From positions 806,001 through 870,000 of the forward strand of contig CAVVIH010000005.1 in assembly GCA_963748295.1 (NCBI GenBank): a stretch of 64,000 nucleotides of DNA. The letters run 5' to 3'. Below, piece by piece: positions 40,492 through 49,980 of this stretch; the first letter of the stretch is position 1; each line of letters starts with the position of its first letter. This DNA comes from CAVVIH01 sp963748295 (GTDB lineage Bacteria; Acidobacteriota; Vicinamibacteria; Vicinamibacterales; 2-12-FULL-66-21). Under the pieces are notes generated by a model. It did not search any database. It was given only the letters and a program-made list of their open reading frames with translations, and had not been told where the DNA came from. The position numbers and the translations under genes are program-made.

Positions 40492-42462
40492 ATGTGCGGC
40501 ATTGCAGGACGCGTGAACTTCAAGTCCGAGGCGCCGATCGAGCCCTCGCTGATCGGCCGGATGTGCGATCTCATCGCGCATCGCGGGCCTGACGGCGACG
40601 GCTCGTGGGTCGACGGCTTCGTCGGTTTCGGACACCGCCGTCTGGCGATCATCGACCTGAGCCCGGCGGGACGCCAGCCGATGTCCACCGCGTCCGGCGA
40701 TGTCTGGATCACCTTCAACGGCGAGATCTACAACTTCCAGGAACTGCGGCACGAGCTCGAATCGAAGGGCCACCACTTCCGCACCCGCACCGACACCGAG
40801 GTGCTGCTGGCGGCGTACCAGGAATACGGCGTGTCGTGCCTGTCGAAGCTGCGCGGCATGTTCGCCTTTGCGCTGTGGGATCGGCCCGAGGCGCCGGCTG
40901 TTCATCGCCCGCGATCGCCTGGGCAAGAAGCCGCTGCACTACTTCATCGACAAGGACGGGATTGCGTTCGCCTCCGAGCCGAAGGCGTTCCTGGCGGACC
41001 CGGCGTTTCAGCCGCGTCCATCGATGGAGGCGATTGCCGAGTACCTGACCTACCAGTACGTGCCGAGCCCTCTGTCCGCGTTCGAAGGCGTCGCCAAGCT
41101 GCCGCCCGCGCATTACCTCCTCGTCGAGGACGGCAAGGTGACGGTCGAACGCTACTGGAAGCTCTCGTACCGGCAGAAAGCCGACGCTGAGCGAAGACGA
41201 CGCCTGCGAAGGGCTGATCGAGAAGCTGCGCGAGGCGATTCGCCTGCGCCTGATCAGCGACGTGCCGCTCGGTGCGTTTCTCAGCGGCGGCATCGATTCG
41301 AGCCTGATCGTCGCGCTGATGGCGCAGTTGAGCGGGCACGTCCGCACCTTCTCGATCGGCTTCGAGGAATCCGACTTCGACGAGCTGCCCTACGCCCGGA
41401 TGGTCGCGCAGCGCTATGGCACCGAACACCACGAGATGGTGGTCCGTCCGGACGTGACCGACATCATCCCGAAGCTCGTCTGGCACTACAACGAGCCATA
41501 TGCCGACGCCTCCGGCGATTCCGACCTACTGCGTGTCGCAGATGACACGGCAGCATGTGACGGTCGCGCTCAATGGCGATGCCGGAGACGAGAACTTCGG
41601 CGGCTACCGCCGTTACGTCACGGAATCGGGCGCGGTGGGCTTCGATCGACTGCCCCGCGGCGTGCAGCGCGGCGTCGCCGCGGTCGCCGGCCGGCTGCCG
41701 GTGCACCGCCGCACGCAGTCGATCCCGAACCGGGCGGCCCGCTGGCTGAAGCGGGTATCCGAGGATCCGCAGCGCCGCTACGCGCGGCGGATCGTTCACT
41801 TCGATCCCGAGCTCCAGCACGAGATCTCGAGCGCCGCGTTTCTCGAGGCGGTTCCGAACCGGCGCCCGTTCGGCCGCCTGCTCGAGGGCTATCGCGTCTC
41901 GGATGCACCCGACGCGATCGATGCCGCGCTCGACGTCGACGTCAACTCGTATCTCCCGGACTGTCTGCTGGTGAAGGTGGACATCGCGTCGATGGCGCAC
42001 GGCCTCGAGGCCCGGTCACCGATGATCGACCACGAGTTCATGGAGTTTGCCGCGAGCCTGCCCTCGACGATGAAGGTGCGCGGCGCGGTGACGAAGTACA
42101 TTCTGAAGCGCGCGGCGGCGCCGTTCCTGCCGGCCGACAACATCCATCGCGCCAAGCGGGGCTTCAGCATCCCGCTGGCGCCGTGGTTCCGCAACGAGTT
42201 CGGCGACCTGGCCGCCGACGTCCTGCTGGACGGACGGCTGGCCCAGCGCGGCTACTTCAGGATGGACGTCGTCCGCCGCCTGCTCGACGAACACCGGCGC
42301 GGCGTGAACATGTGGCAGAAGCAGCTCTGGAACCTGCTGATGCTCGAGTACTGGCATCGCATGTTCATCGACGAGCGGCCTCGCGTGTCGCCGGTCAGCG
42401 CGACTGAATCCCTGACGACCTCGGTTCGCTGCGCACAGACCGCAGCGGGGTGTGCCCGATGA
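40492..42462 (+). CDS. Asparagine-synthase-like glutamine amidotransferase, exosortase-locus type (frameshifted)
   Basis: This ~655-residue enzyme has an N-terminal class II glutaminase domain, with catalytic Cys-2 in MCGIAGRV and RGPDG (~33), and a C-terminal synthetase domain with the ATP pyrophosphatase loop FLSGGIDSSLI. It resembles the amidotransferases found in exosortase/PEP-CTERM polysaccharide loci, which probably amidate sugar acids or an amino-acid substituent rather than make free asparagine. Three frame breaks are needed, near 40,893, 41,187 and 41,508; the segments join as RLFIARDRLGKKPLHY, LSEDDACEGLIEKL and IPTYCVSQMTRQHVTVALNGD. The ATG of the next gene overlaps the stop (ATGA). 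Confidence 0.87.
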
Positions 42463-43797
42463 GTAAGCAGCTTCTGCTCTGGCTGATGATCTATTTCGGA
42501 GGCCTGGCGCTCGCGGTCGCACATCCGATCTATCCGATGGTGTCGTACCTGGTCTTCTACTACGCGCCGCCGCACTTCAACTGGTGGGGAAAGAACCTTC
42601 CGGATCTGCGATACAGCCTGCTCGCGTCGGCGTTCATCATGCTGGCGATCGTGCTGAAGAGCGGGAGCCTCGAGCGGCTGAAGAGCGTCAAGAACCCGGC
42701 GCTGCCGTGGCTGCTGCTGCTCGGCGTCAACGTCTGCCTCGTCACGACGTGGGCGTTCAACAAGTACCGGAGCTGGACCTGGGCGCTCGCCATTCTGAAG
42801 CTGATCGTGCTCTACATCCTGATCCCCGTCGCTGTCCGAACGCCCGCGCAGTTCGATACGTTCGCCGCCGTCCACATCGGCGGCGCCACGTATTGGGGCT
42901 ACAAGGCGTGGGACAACCCGGAACGGCGTTCGGGGCGGCTGAAGGATGTCGGCGGCACCGACACGCAGAACGAGAACCAGGCGGCGGCGCATCTCCTGAC
43001 GGTATTGCCGTTCGTCGCCGTCTACGTGTTCTCCGTCAAGCGGCGCTGGCTCCAGGGTCTCATCGCCGTCTCCGGCGCATTCATCGTCAACGTGTTCATC
43101 TTGTGTAACAGTCGCGGCGCCACCCTCGGCTTCCTGTCGATGGGCGCGGCGGCGATACTCCTGGCCGGCAAAGGCAGGCGAATGAAGCTCATCGGCATCG
43201 GCGCCGTCGGGCTGGTCGCGCTGCTCGCGCTGGCCGATCACCGCTTCCTCGAACGGCAACAGACGACCACCGAGCACGCCGACGGGTCGTCGCAGGGCCG
43301 GATTCGCGCGTGGAAGGCCGGAATACAGTTCATCGCGGACTATCCGCTCGGCGGCGGGGGCCGTGCGTTCCACATCATGAGCGCCAAGTACCATCCCGGA
43401 AACCGTGGAACGGCACGGCGGGGAGGAACGATCGGTCCACAACACGTTCCTGCAGCTGGGCGCGGAATGGGGGATCCAGGGCATCATCCTGTGGACCGGA
43501 TTCCTCGTGGCGAGTGTCTATCTGTCGTGGAGAGCGCGACAACGGGCGAACGGGGAGCCGTGGTACTACTATCGCCTGCTCGCCACGGAGCTGGCACTGA
43601 TCGGAACGATCGTCGCCGGAGTCTTCGGCCAGCGGCTGTACGGCGAATCCGTGTATTGGATGTGCGCGCTCATGGTCTCCCTGAGCCGGATGCACGCGAC
43701 CGCGAGCGACCCCGCGTTCTCGCCGCAACCCGAGGCCAGCGCGCAGACGCAGGCAGCAGGCGTCGCGGTCGTCCCGGGACCGGTACGGGCGAATTGA
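42459..43797 (+). CDS. O-antigen ligase/polymerase-like membrane protein (one frameshift)
   Basis: This ~445-residue protein has about ten membrane helices and a Wzy-C-like loop containing QGRIRAWKAG, YPLGGGGRAFH and, after a frame break near 43,395, EERSVHNTFLQLGAEWGIQG. It resembles the putative O-glycosylation ligase of exosortase loci (TIGR03097-like) and would polymerise or ligate the exported glycan on the periplasmic side. ATG 42459 overlaps the previous stop (ATGA), indicating translational coupling. Confidence 0.86.
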
Positions 43798-43805
43798 AGG
43801 CCATC

Positions 43806-44606
43806 ATGGATCAACGGTTCCTCGACAGTCAGAAGCATCGCGACGTGCTGCCGGCGTTCTGGCCGCGAAAGCTGTCGCCGTACATCACCGCGCTGTTCGT
43901 CAAGACGCCGATCACGGCGAATCAGACGACGATCCTCTGGGGCATCATCAGCGCCGCGAACAGCTACGTGATCTACCGGGTGCTCACCGGCGATTACCTG
44001 CTGCTCCCGGTGATCCCGCTCGTCTACATCCTGACCTACATCCTCGACTGCGTCGACGGCGAGGTCGCGCGCGTTCGCAACCTGGCCAACCCGGTCGGCG
44101 GCAAGCTGCTGGACGGCATCTGCCACCGCGCGACGGAGTACTCGCTGCTCGCAGCCTATGTCGGCGCCGCGTGGCAGCTGACCGGCTCACCGTGGGCGCT
44201 CCCGGTGGGGCTGCTGCTCCTCTCGGGGGAGGCGATGCAGACCTACGCCTACGAGCGGCGCGTCACGGCCATGCGGGTTCAGATGGGCGTTACCGGTCTG
44301 GTGAACGCATCCGAGGACAACGTCTACGTGCGAGGCGAGCGCTGGAGCAATCTGTCACTGAAACAGAAGATCGCGACGATCAAGGGACAGGTGCACTACA
44401 AGTCGGTGTACGCGGTGATCGCCGTCAGCCTCGTGTCCGGAACCGCGCTGCTGGCGGGGCTCGCGCTGCTGGCGCTCTACAAGCACTTCGCGTGGATCCG
44501 GCTGATTGCGAGGACGCTGGCAGCGGCGCGAACCGCTCAGACGCAGAAGGAGGCGGCGGAGGCCGCGGCGGTAGGGATCGCGGTGCCCTCGAATCCTCAC
44601 CACTGA
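43806..44606 (+). CDS. CDP-alcohol phosphatidyltransferase family membrane enzyme
   Basis: This 266-residue inner-membrane protein belongs to the CDP-OH_P_transf family, which moves a phosphoalcohol from a CDP donor to an alcohol acceptor. The signature is visible as DCVDGEVARVRNLANPVGG followed by KLLDGICH, but the last position, normally aspartate, is histidine here. Several membrane helices flank it. ATG 43806 is eight bases after the ligase stop. A likely donor could be CDP-glycerol made by the GpsA/cytidylyltransferase encoded at 60.4-61.8 kb; this is inference. Its 3' end overlaps the convergent sulfotransferase by ten bases. Confidence 0.85.
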   Translation: MDQRFLDSQKHRDVLPAFWPRKLSPYITALFVKTPITANQTTILWGIISAANSYVIYRVLTGDYLLLPVIPLVYILTYILDCVDGEVARVRNLANPVGGKLLDGICHRATEYSLLAAYVGAAWQLTGSPWALPVGLLLLSGEAMQTYAYERRVTAMRVQMGVTGLVNASEDNVYVRGERWSNLSLKQKIATIKGQVHYKSVYAVIAVSLVSGTALLAGLALLALYKHFAWIRLIARTLAAARTAQTQKEAAEAAAVGIAVPSNPHH

Positions 44607-45487
44607 TCGTCGGCCGTGTACCCCAGCTCCTTCAAGAGCGGCCCGGCCTCGCGCTTCACGAGCGCGAGCTCGTCGGCCGTGAGATCGCGCTGCCAGCGCG
44701 CTACCGACTTGGCGTACATCGGTCTGGTGGCCTCGGGGTTTTGCGGGAAGTGGGTCGCATCGCGCGATTGCCCCGTTTCCCGATGATATTCGAGCACGCG
44801 TTCGTCGAACGGCTCGCCGAGAAAGTCGAACAGCGGCGCGAGCGTCTCCCGGGGGTTGGCGACCAGCGCTTCGTAGCGGATTTCGGTGTAACGAGGGTCG
44901 CCGCGGAACGCCAGGCCGGCCCGGACGTCGTTGAGCCAGCGCTCGAGGCACGGCTCGATCGGGTGCCAGGTGTTCAGCTTCACGATCTTGCCGTCGACGA
45001 CCTTGTGGCGGGGATGGGTTCGGAGCGAGCAGATCGTGTCGCGGCCGTCGCGGATCATGTGCACGAAGCGGGCGTTGGGAAAGTGTTCGAAGATGTAATC
45101 GAGATACAGGACGTTTCTCGGCGTCTTCTCGGCCCACCGCGGTTTGTGGCGGCTCTCGCAGTAGAGCGCGAAGAAGCGGTCGATGAACTCCGCCTGCGAC
45201 CCGGACTTCGCGAACAGCTCGCCGACCGCCGCGTCCGGCAGATCGAAGCGGCGCGCGAGCTTCGGCGGCGAGGGCACCCGCGGCTGGAACAGGCGCGACT
45301 CGGGCCCGCAGCAGATGCGCGGGTGGGTGTCGAGGATGACGCGCATCAGCGTCGTGCCGCTGCGGCCGCAGCCGCCGACGAGGATTGGTGAGGCCGAGGA
45401 TGTATAGGGAGGGCGGCGCCAGCGGCGTGCCTGGACACCGCGCCACATATTGCGGCCGGCGTTTCGCGCTTTTCGTATGAGTTTCAC
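44597..45487 (-). CDS. PAPS-dependent sulfotransferase 5
   Basis: This 296-residue protein has the 5'-PAPS loop GGCGRSGTTLM (38-48), WAEKTPRN and the 3'-phosphate site RDGRDTICSLRT (~146-157), typical of the Sulfotransfer_3 group. The frame starts at GTG 45487, one base from the open frame of the divergent gene; ATG at residue 14 is an alternative. It converges on the CDP-alcohol phosphatidyltransferase. Confidence 0.9.
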   Translation of the reverse strand: MKLIRKARNAGRNMWRGVQARRWRRPPYTSSASPILVGGCGRSGTTLMRVILDTHPRICCGPESRLFQPRVPSPPKLARRFDLPDAAVGELFAKSGSQAEFIDRFFALYCESRHKPRWAEKTPRNVLYLDYIFEHFPNARFVHMIRDGRDTICSLRTHPRHKVVDGKIVKLNTWHPIEPCLERWLNDVRAGLAFRGDPRYTEIRYEALVANPRETLAPLFDFLGEPFDERVLEYHRETGQSRDATHFPQNPEATRPMYAKSVARWQRDLTADELALVKREAGPLLKELGYTADDQW

Positions 45488-45584
45488 GATGTCAGGTCAG
45501 AATGGGCCCGCGGACACGGGGATGATTATTGTCCCACACACGGGCGGTCTCGCCCCGGCGCGGGAGCTGCCACGAGGAGGGTCT

Positions 45585-46538
45585 TTGTCCGGTTTCCGGG
45601 AGTACTACGAGCGGACGCGTACGGAGCCGATCTACATCATTCTCGGCGTCCAGGGCTCCGGCACCAACCTGCTGTCGCGGCTGCTCGCCAGGCTGTTCGG
45701 GTTTTCGGTGATGCGCGACCGTGCCTCGGTCTTCAATGCCGCGGCGCGCCTCGGGGCGCAGCCCGCGCGGAGTGACATCGAACGGGAAATCAAGCGGTTC
45801 AACCGGATGGTGGCCCCTTCCCCGCTTCGCCGCAAGTTCAGCAAGCACGTGATCCTCAAGAGCGAGCCGCTGCGCGGGGTGGCCGACGCGCTCTCGTCGT
45901 TCCCGATCGCCAGCGGCGCGGATTTCGCGCGGCTGATCTACACCTACCGCGCGTTTTCGCTCGGCGCCGAACACATCGGCCTCAAATCGGACGATCTGTG
46001 GCAGAGCATCCACCTGATCGACCGCGTCATCCCGGAACGGCGCGTGATCATGCTGACGCGCGATTTCCGCGACAACCTGCTCTCGATCAGCGGCAAGCAG
46101 TTCGGCCCGATCGAACCAGTGTGCGCGGCCCAGTACGTCAAGAATCAGCTGTCCTATTACGCGCCGGAGTTCAGGCGGTCGGCAGGCTTTCACATCACCT
46201 ACGAAGCGCTCCTGAACGACACGCGCCGGGTCGCCGACGAGCTCGCCAGTCATTTTCAGATCAGGCCGATCGTCGATCTGGATGCGGCCATCCCCGCGCT
46301 GAAATTCAGGCCGAACAAGATCGGCAAGTGGAAGAAGCTGCCGGAACGTGAGCTCGCCTGGTGCGAAGGCATCCTCTACGACGAGCTGCTCGAGTTCGGC
46401 TATACCCCGACCACGCCGTCACCCGTGCTGCCCGGCGCCGGGGACCGGCTGCGAGCCACCGCCCGCGACAGGATCAGACGCATCCCGCAAAAACTGGGAC
46501 GGCTGAAGCTGCGGATGAACCGGCCCGGCGGACGGTGA
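45585..46538 (+). CDS. PAPS-dependent sulfotransferase 6
   Basis: This 317-residue protein has the loop LGVQGSGTNLLSRLL at 20-34 and a 3'-phosphate site RDFRDNLLSISGK. The frame is open further left (ATG 45489 is one base from the divergent gene's start), but TTG 45585 has a strong GAGGAGGG just upstream and yields a start (MSGFREYYERTRTEPIYIIL) close to the conserved domain, so it is preferred. That choice also leaves ~97 bases for divergent promoters. The C-terminus is strongly basic. Confidence 0.82.
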   Translation: MSGFREYYERTRTEPIYIILGVQGSGTNLLSRLLARLFGFSVMRDRASVFNAAARLGAQPARSDIEREIKRFNRMVAPSPLRRKFSKHVILKSEPLRGVADALSSFPIASGADFARLIYTYRAFSLGAEHIGLKSDDLWQSIHLIDRVIPERRVIMLTRDFRDNLLSISGKQFGPIEPVCAAQYVKNQLSYYAPEFRRSAGFHITYEALLNDTRRVADELASHFQIRPIVDLDAAIPALKFRPNKIGKWKKLPERELAWCEGILYDELLEFGYTPTTPSPVLPGAGDRLRATARDRIRRIPQKLGRLKLRMNRPGGR

Positions 46539-46543
46539 CCGCC

Positions 46544-47860
46544 TCACCAGGTGATTCCGCGGTAGTCGATGCCGGGGCTCTCGCCGAGGCCCGGGATGCC
46601 GGCGAGATCGATCACGATCTGTCCGGGCTTGATGCGCTCCGGCAGCGTCCGGAACACCCGCGATCCGTTGCCGATGATCAGGACCTCGCCGTGGGCGACG
46701 ACGTCGGCCAGCTCACCGACCAGCAGCGACGCGATATGCGGAATCTCGCGCTCGATGTACTCCTTGTTCGCTCCCACCAGCCGCGCGATCGACACTTCGC
46801 TGTCGAAGATGCGGACGTCGAGCCCCTTGCCGATCAGCGCTTCGGTGAGGATGACGAGCGGGCTCTCGCGCAGGTCGTCGGTCCCGGCCTTGAAGCTGAT
46901 CCCGAGCATGCCGATCTTCCGCCGCTTCAGCGCCAGCACCATGTCGATCGCACGGTCGATCTGCTGCCGGTTGCTGGTCAGGATCGAGCGGGTCATCGGC
47001 AGCTCGACATCCGCTTCGCGCGCGCGATACAGCAGCGCACGGACGTCCTTCGGCAGGCACGATCCGCCGAAGGCGAAACCGGGCATCAGGTACTTCGGCG
47101 AGATGTTCAGCTTCGTATCCGCGCAGACCAGCTGCATCACCGCCTGGCTGTCGACGCTGCAGGCCTGCGAGAGCATGCCGATCTCGTTGGCGAAGGTGAT
47201 CTTCAGCGCATGAAAGGCATTGCAGGCGTACTTCACCATCTCGGCGGTCTCGACGCTGACGTGATGGATCGGCGCGTTGACTTTCGCGTACAGCGCGGCG
47301 GCGCGCTCGCCGTCTTCCCGCTGCCATGAGCCGATCAACGTATACGGCGGGTTATAGTGATCCTCGACCGAGCTGCCTTCACGCAGGAACTCAGGGTTGA
47401 AGCAGACGCCGAATCCATCGCCCAGCCGCTTCCCCGACGCGCGCTCGAGCGCCGGGACGACGACGCTGCGCACCGATCCCGGGAGCACCGTGCTGCGGAC
47501 GACGATCAGGTGCCGCGCGGTTTTTTTGGCGATGGCCCGGCCGATCTGCTCGCTGACGCGCTCCACCGCGTCGAGCGACAGCTTGCCGTTGGGGCTGCCC
47601 GGCGTCCCCACCGAGACGACCGAGATGTCGGTCGCCGCGACCGCCTCTTCCACGTCGGTCGTCGCGCGCAGCCGTCCGTCGCGCACCGCGGTCGCCAGCA
47701 GATCGCCGATGCGCTCCTCGATGATCGGCGAGCGGCCGTCGTTCATGAGCGCCACTTTCGTCGCGCTGACGTCGACGCCGAGGACGGTGAAGCCGTCGTT
47801 CGCAAAACATCCGCACGAGACGGCGCCGACGTAACCCAACCCGAAAACGCTCACACGCAT
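46544..47860 (-). CDS. GDP-mannose / UDP-glucose 6-dehydrogenase (AlgD-like)
   Basis: This 438-residue NAD-dependent enzyme oxidises a nucleotide sugar to a uronic acid. Visible motifs are the Rossmann loop FGLGYVGAVSCGCF, GTPGSPNG, VVRSTVLPGSV, NPEFLREGSS, and the catalytic cysteine in FGGSCLPKDVRAL (~265). The N-terminus and NPEFLREG segment look more like GDP-mannose 6-dehydrogenase (AlgD) than UDP-glucose dehydrogenase, suggesting GDP-mannuronate, but this needs a phylogeny. ATG 47860 overlaps, head to head, the ATG of the divergent glycosyltransferase. Confidence 0.9.
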   Translation of the reverse strand: MRVSVFGLGYVGAVSCGCFANDGFTVLGVDVSATKVALMNDGRSPIIEERIGDLLATAVRDGRLRATTDVEEAVAATDISVVSVGTPGSPNGKLSLDAVERVSEQIGRAIAKKTARHLIVVRSTVLPGSVRSVVVPALERASGKRLGDGFGVCFNPEFLREGSSVEDHYNPPYTLIGSWQREDGERAAALYAKVNAPIHHVSVETAEMVKYACNAFHALKITFANEIGMLSQACSVDSQAVMQLVCADTKLNISPKYLMPGFAFGGSCLPKDVRALLYRAREADVELPMTRSILTSNRQQIDRAIDMVLALKRRKIGMLGISFKAGTDDLRESPLVILTEALIGKGLDVRIFDSEVSIARLVGANKEYIEREIPHIASLLVGELADVVAHGEVLIIGNGSRVFRTLPERIKPGQIVIDLAGIPGLGESPGIDYRGITW

Positions 47861-48851
47861 GAATCAGTCCCGCTCCTTGACGTACATTTCCTGGGCTGCC
47901 AACTGCAGCCGCAGCGATCACACCGCGCGCGAGCTCGGCGGCTCGTCGCACATGGTCTACTGGGAAGCCATCGGCAGCTCTCCGCTGACCATCTGGCTCA
48001 AGTACCTGGATCAGGCGTTCAGGACCTGGCGGATCCTCCTCGAGGAACGCCCTTCGGTCGTCTTCGTGATGGCGCCGCCGCCCTTCGCTCCGCTGATCGT
48101 CCTGCCGTATTGCTTCATGTTCGGCGCATCGCTCGTGATCGACGCACACAGCGGCGCCTTCGTGAACCGTCGATGGCGGCACCTCCAGTGGCTGCAGCAC
48201 TGGCTGTGCCGGCGCGCCGTGACGACGATCGTCCACAACGAGCATCTCAAGCAGCTCGTCGAAGAGCATGGCGGTCACGCCATTCTCGTCACCGACGTGC
48301 CCGTCCGCTTCGAGCAGACGGAGCGCTATGCATTGTCTTCCGGATTCAACGTGGCGGTCGTATGCTCGTTTGCCCCGGACGAACCGATCGCGGAGATTCT
48401 CGCGGCGGCTTCACGTCTGCCCGGCATTCGCTTCTACGTCACCGGAAACCCGAAGCACCTGGACGCTGACCTCAAACGCAGTATACCAGCCAACCTCACG
48501 CTGACCGGCTTCCTCCCCGATGGCGCGTACGGCTCCCTGCTTCAACACGCGGACGTCGTGATGTCGCTCACGAAGCAGGACCACACGATGCTCAGGGGCG
48601 CCTGGGAGGCGGCCTACCAGGGCACGCCGGTGGTGATCTCGGACTGGCCGCTGCTGCGGGCCGCCTTCGACACCGGCGCGGTTCATGTCGATAACTCTCC
48701 TGACGGAATCGCGCAGGGCATCCTCGAGATCCAGCAGAACCAGGCCAGGTATCGCGAAGGCGCCAGGGCGCTGATGCACCGGAAGGAACAGCGCTGGCAG
48801 GCGACCCGCGACGCCATCATCGCGAGAATGCCGGCTGCGCCGGCAAACTAG
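47859..48851 (+). CDS. GT-B fold glycosyltransferase
   Basis: This 330-residue protein has the two-half GT-B layout, with LTYISWAANCSRSDHTARELGG near the N-terminus and FYVTGNPKHLD, LTGFLPDGAYGSLLQHADVVM and YQGTPVVISDWPLLR in the second half. The family is a less common GT4-like branch. ATG 47859 has no Shine-Dalgarno, and a TTG at 47877 is a plausible alternative. Its end overlaps the convergent glycosyltransferase by 35 bases. Confidence 0.8.
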   Translation: MNQSRSLTYISWAANCSRSDHTARELGGSSHMVYWEAIGSSPLTIWLKYLDQAFRTWRILLEERPSVVFVMAPPPFAPLIVLPYCFMFGASLVIDAHSGAFVNRRWRHLQWLQHWLCRRAVTTIVHNEHLKQLVEEHGGHAILVTDVPVRFEQTERYALSSGFNVAVVCSFAPDEPIAEILAAASRLPGIRFYVTGNPKHLDADLKRSIPANLTLTGFLPDGAYGSLLQHADVVMSLTKQDHTMLRGAWEAAYQGTPVVISDWPLLRAAFDTGAVHVDNSPDGIAQGILEIQQNQARYREGARALMHRKEQRWQATRDAIIARMPAAPAN

Positions 48852-49980
48852 CGGCCGCCAGGATGTCGCGAGCGTTCTGCTGCCAGTTGAGACGGCGCAG
48901 CACGTCCTCTCGCGCGTTGCTCCCGAGCGTGCGGCGGAGGTGCTCGGAGGCGGCAAGCTCGTTGATGCGGCGCGCGAGATCGCCGGCGTCCCCTGGCGTG
49001 AACGTGAGGCCCGTCGCGCCGTCCCGTACGATGTCGAGGAAATTCGGCAGCCGCGGCACGACGACGGCACGTGCCATGGCCATGTACTCGATCACCTTCA
49101 TCGGCGAGGCGAAACCCGTGCGGTCGTCGGCGGCAACCGTGATGTCGCAGGCGGCGAGATGCGACGGCACGTCGCCGTGGTCGATCCGTCCGGTGATGCG
49201 CACGCGCGACGACAGCCCCATCCCCGCCGCCTCGCGCTCCACCGCAGCCTGATCGGTTCCCCCGCCAATCATCAGCAGAATCGCATCAGGGACGTGCTGC
49301 AGCGCGCGGAGCAGCAGGTCGACGCCATGCCAGCGCCGGAGCACTCCCACCCAGCCAACGATCAGACGCCCCTCCAGGCCATATCGAGCCCGAACGGCCT
49401 CGGCGGAGGTGCGAGCTGGATCGAACCGTTCCGGATCGACGCCATTCGGGACGACCACGATGCGGACCCCCGGGCCGGCGACCTCCTCTATCTGACGTCG
49501 CAGCGGCGTGGACACTGCCACGGTCACGGTCGCCAGCCGAAACGTACGGCGTTCGAACCGCGCCGCCAGGCGCCGCAGCGTCAGAGGCTCGAACTGGTTC
49601 ATCGCGGGGGACGAATACAGTGCGTTCACTTCGAGCACGATCGGAATCCCCAATCGCGCCGCCGCCTGGACCGCGCCGACATCGAAGAGCGCATGGCGCT
49701 TGTACAAAAGATCGTAAGAGCCGGCGCGCAGCTTCCGCCGCATCGCCTCGAATTCGACGATGTTGGCGCCCAGGGTTGCGACCTCGAACAGGGCCTGCGG
49801 CAGCCGCTGACGAACGGCGCCGAGCAGTCCGGGAGCGCCGGCGGCGGAGGGTTGCGCGAGCGACTCGACCGTCACCTCGTGCCCGAGCGCGCGCAGCGCG
49901 CTCGCCATGGACGCGATGTGGATACCTTCCGCACCATCAGCGAGCGTTCGATGGTGATACAGAATCCTCACGGGCGCCAC
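48817..49980 (-). CDS. GT4 glycosyltransferase
   Basis: This 387-residue enzyme has an N-terminal half starting VRILYHHRTLADGAEGIHI and a donor half with PNGVDPERFDP, GWVGVLRRWHGVDLLL, GGGTDQAAVE and ASPMKVIEYMAMARAVVVPRL. It lies one base downstream of the sulfotransferase 7 stop, in the same operon as the CapK-like gene. Confidence 0.9.
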   Translation of the reverse strand: MAPVRILYHHRTLADGAEGIHIASMASALRALGHEVTVESLAQPSAAGAPGLLGAVRQRLPQALFEVATLGANIVEFEAMRRKLRAGSYDLLYKRHALFDVGAVQAAARLGIPIVLEVNALYSSPAMNQFEPLTLRRLAARFERRTFRLATVTVAVSTPLRRQIEEVAGPGVRIVVVPNGVDPERFDPARTSAEAVRARYGLEGRLIVGWVGVLRRWHGVDLLLRALQHVPDAILLMIGGGTDQAAVEREAAGMGLSSRVRITGRIDHGDVPSHLAACDITVAADDRTGFASPMKVIEYMAMARAVVVPRLPNFLDIVRDGATGLTFTPGDAGDLARRINELAASEHLRRTLGSNAREDVLRRLNWQQNARDILAAASLPAQPAFSR

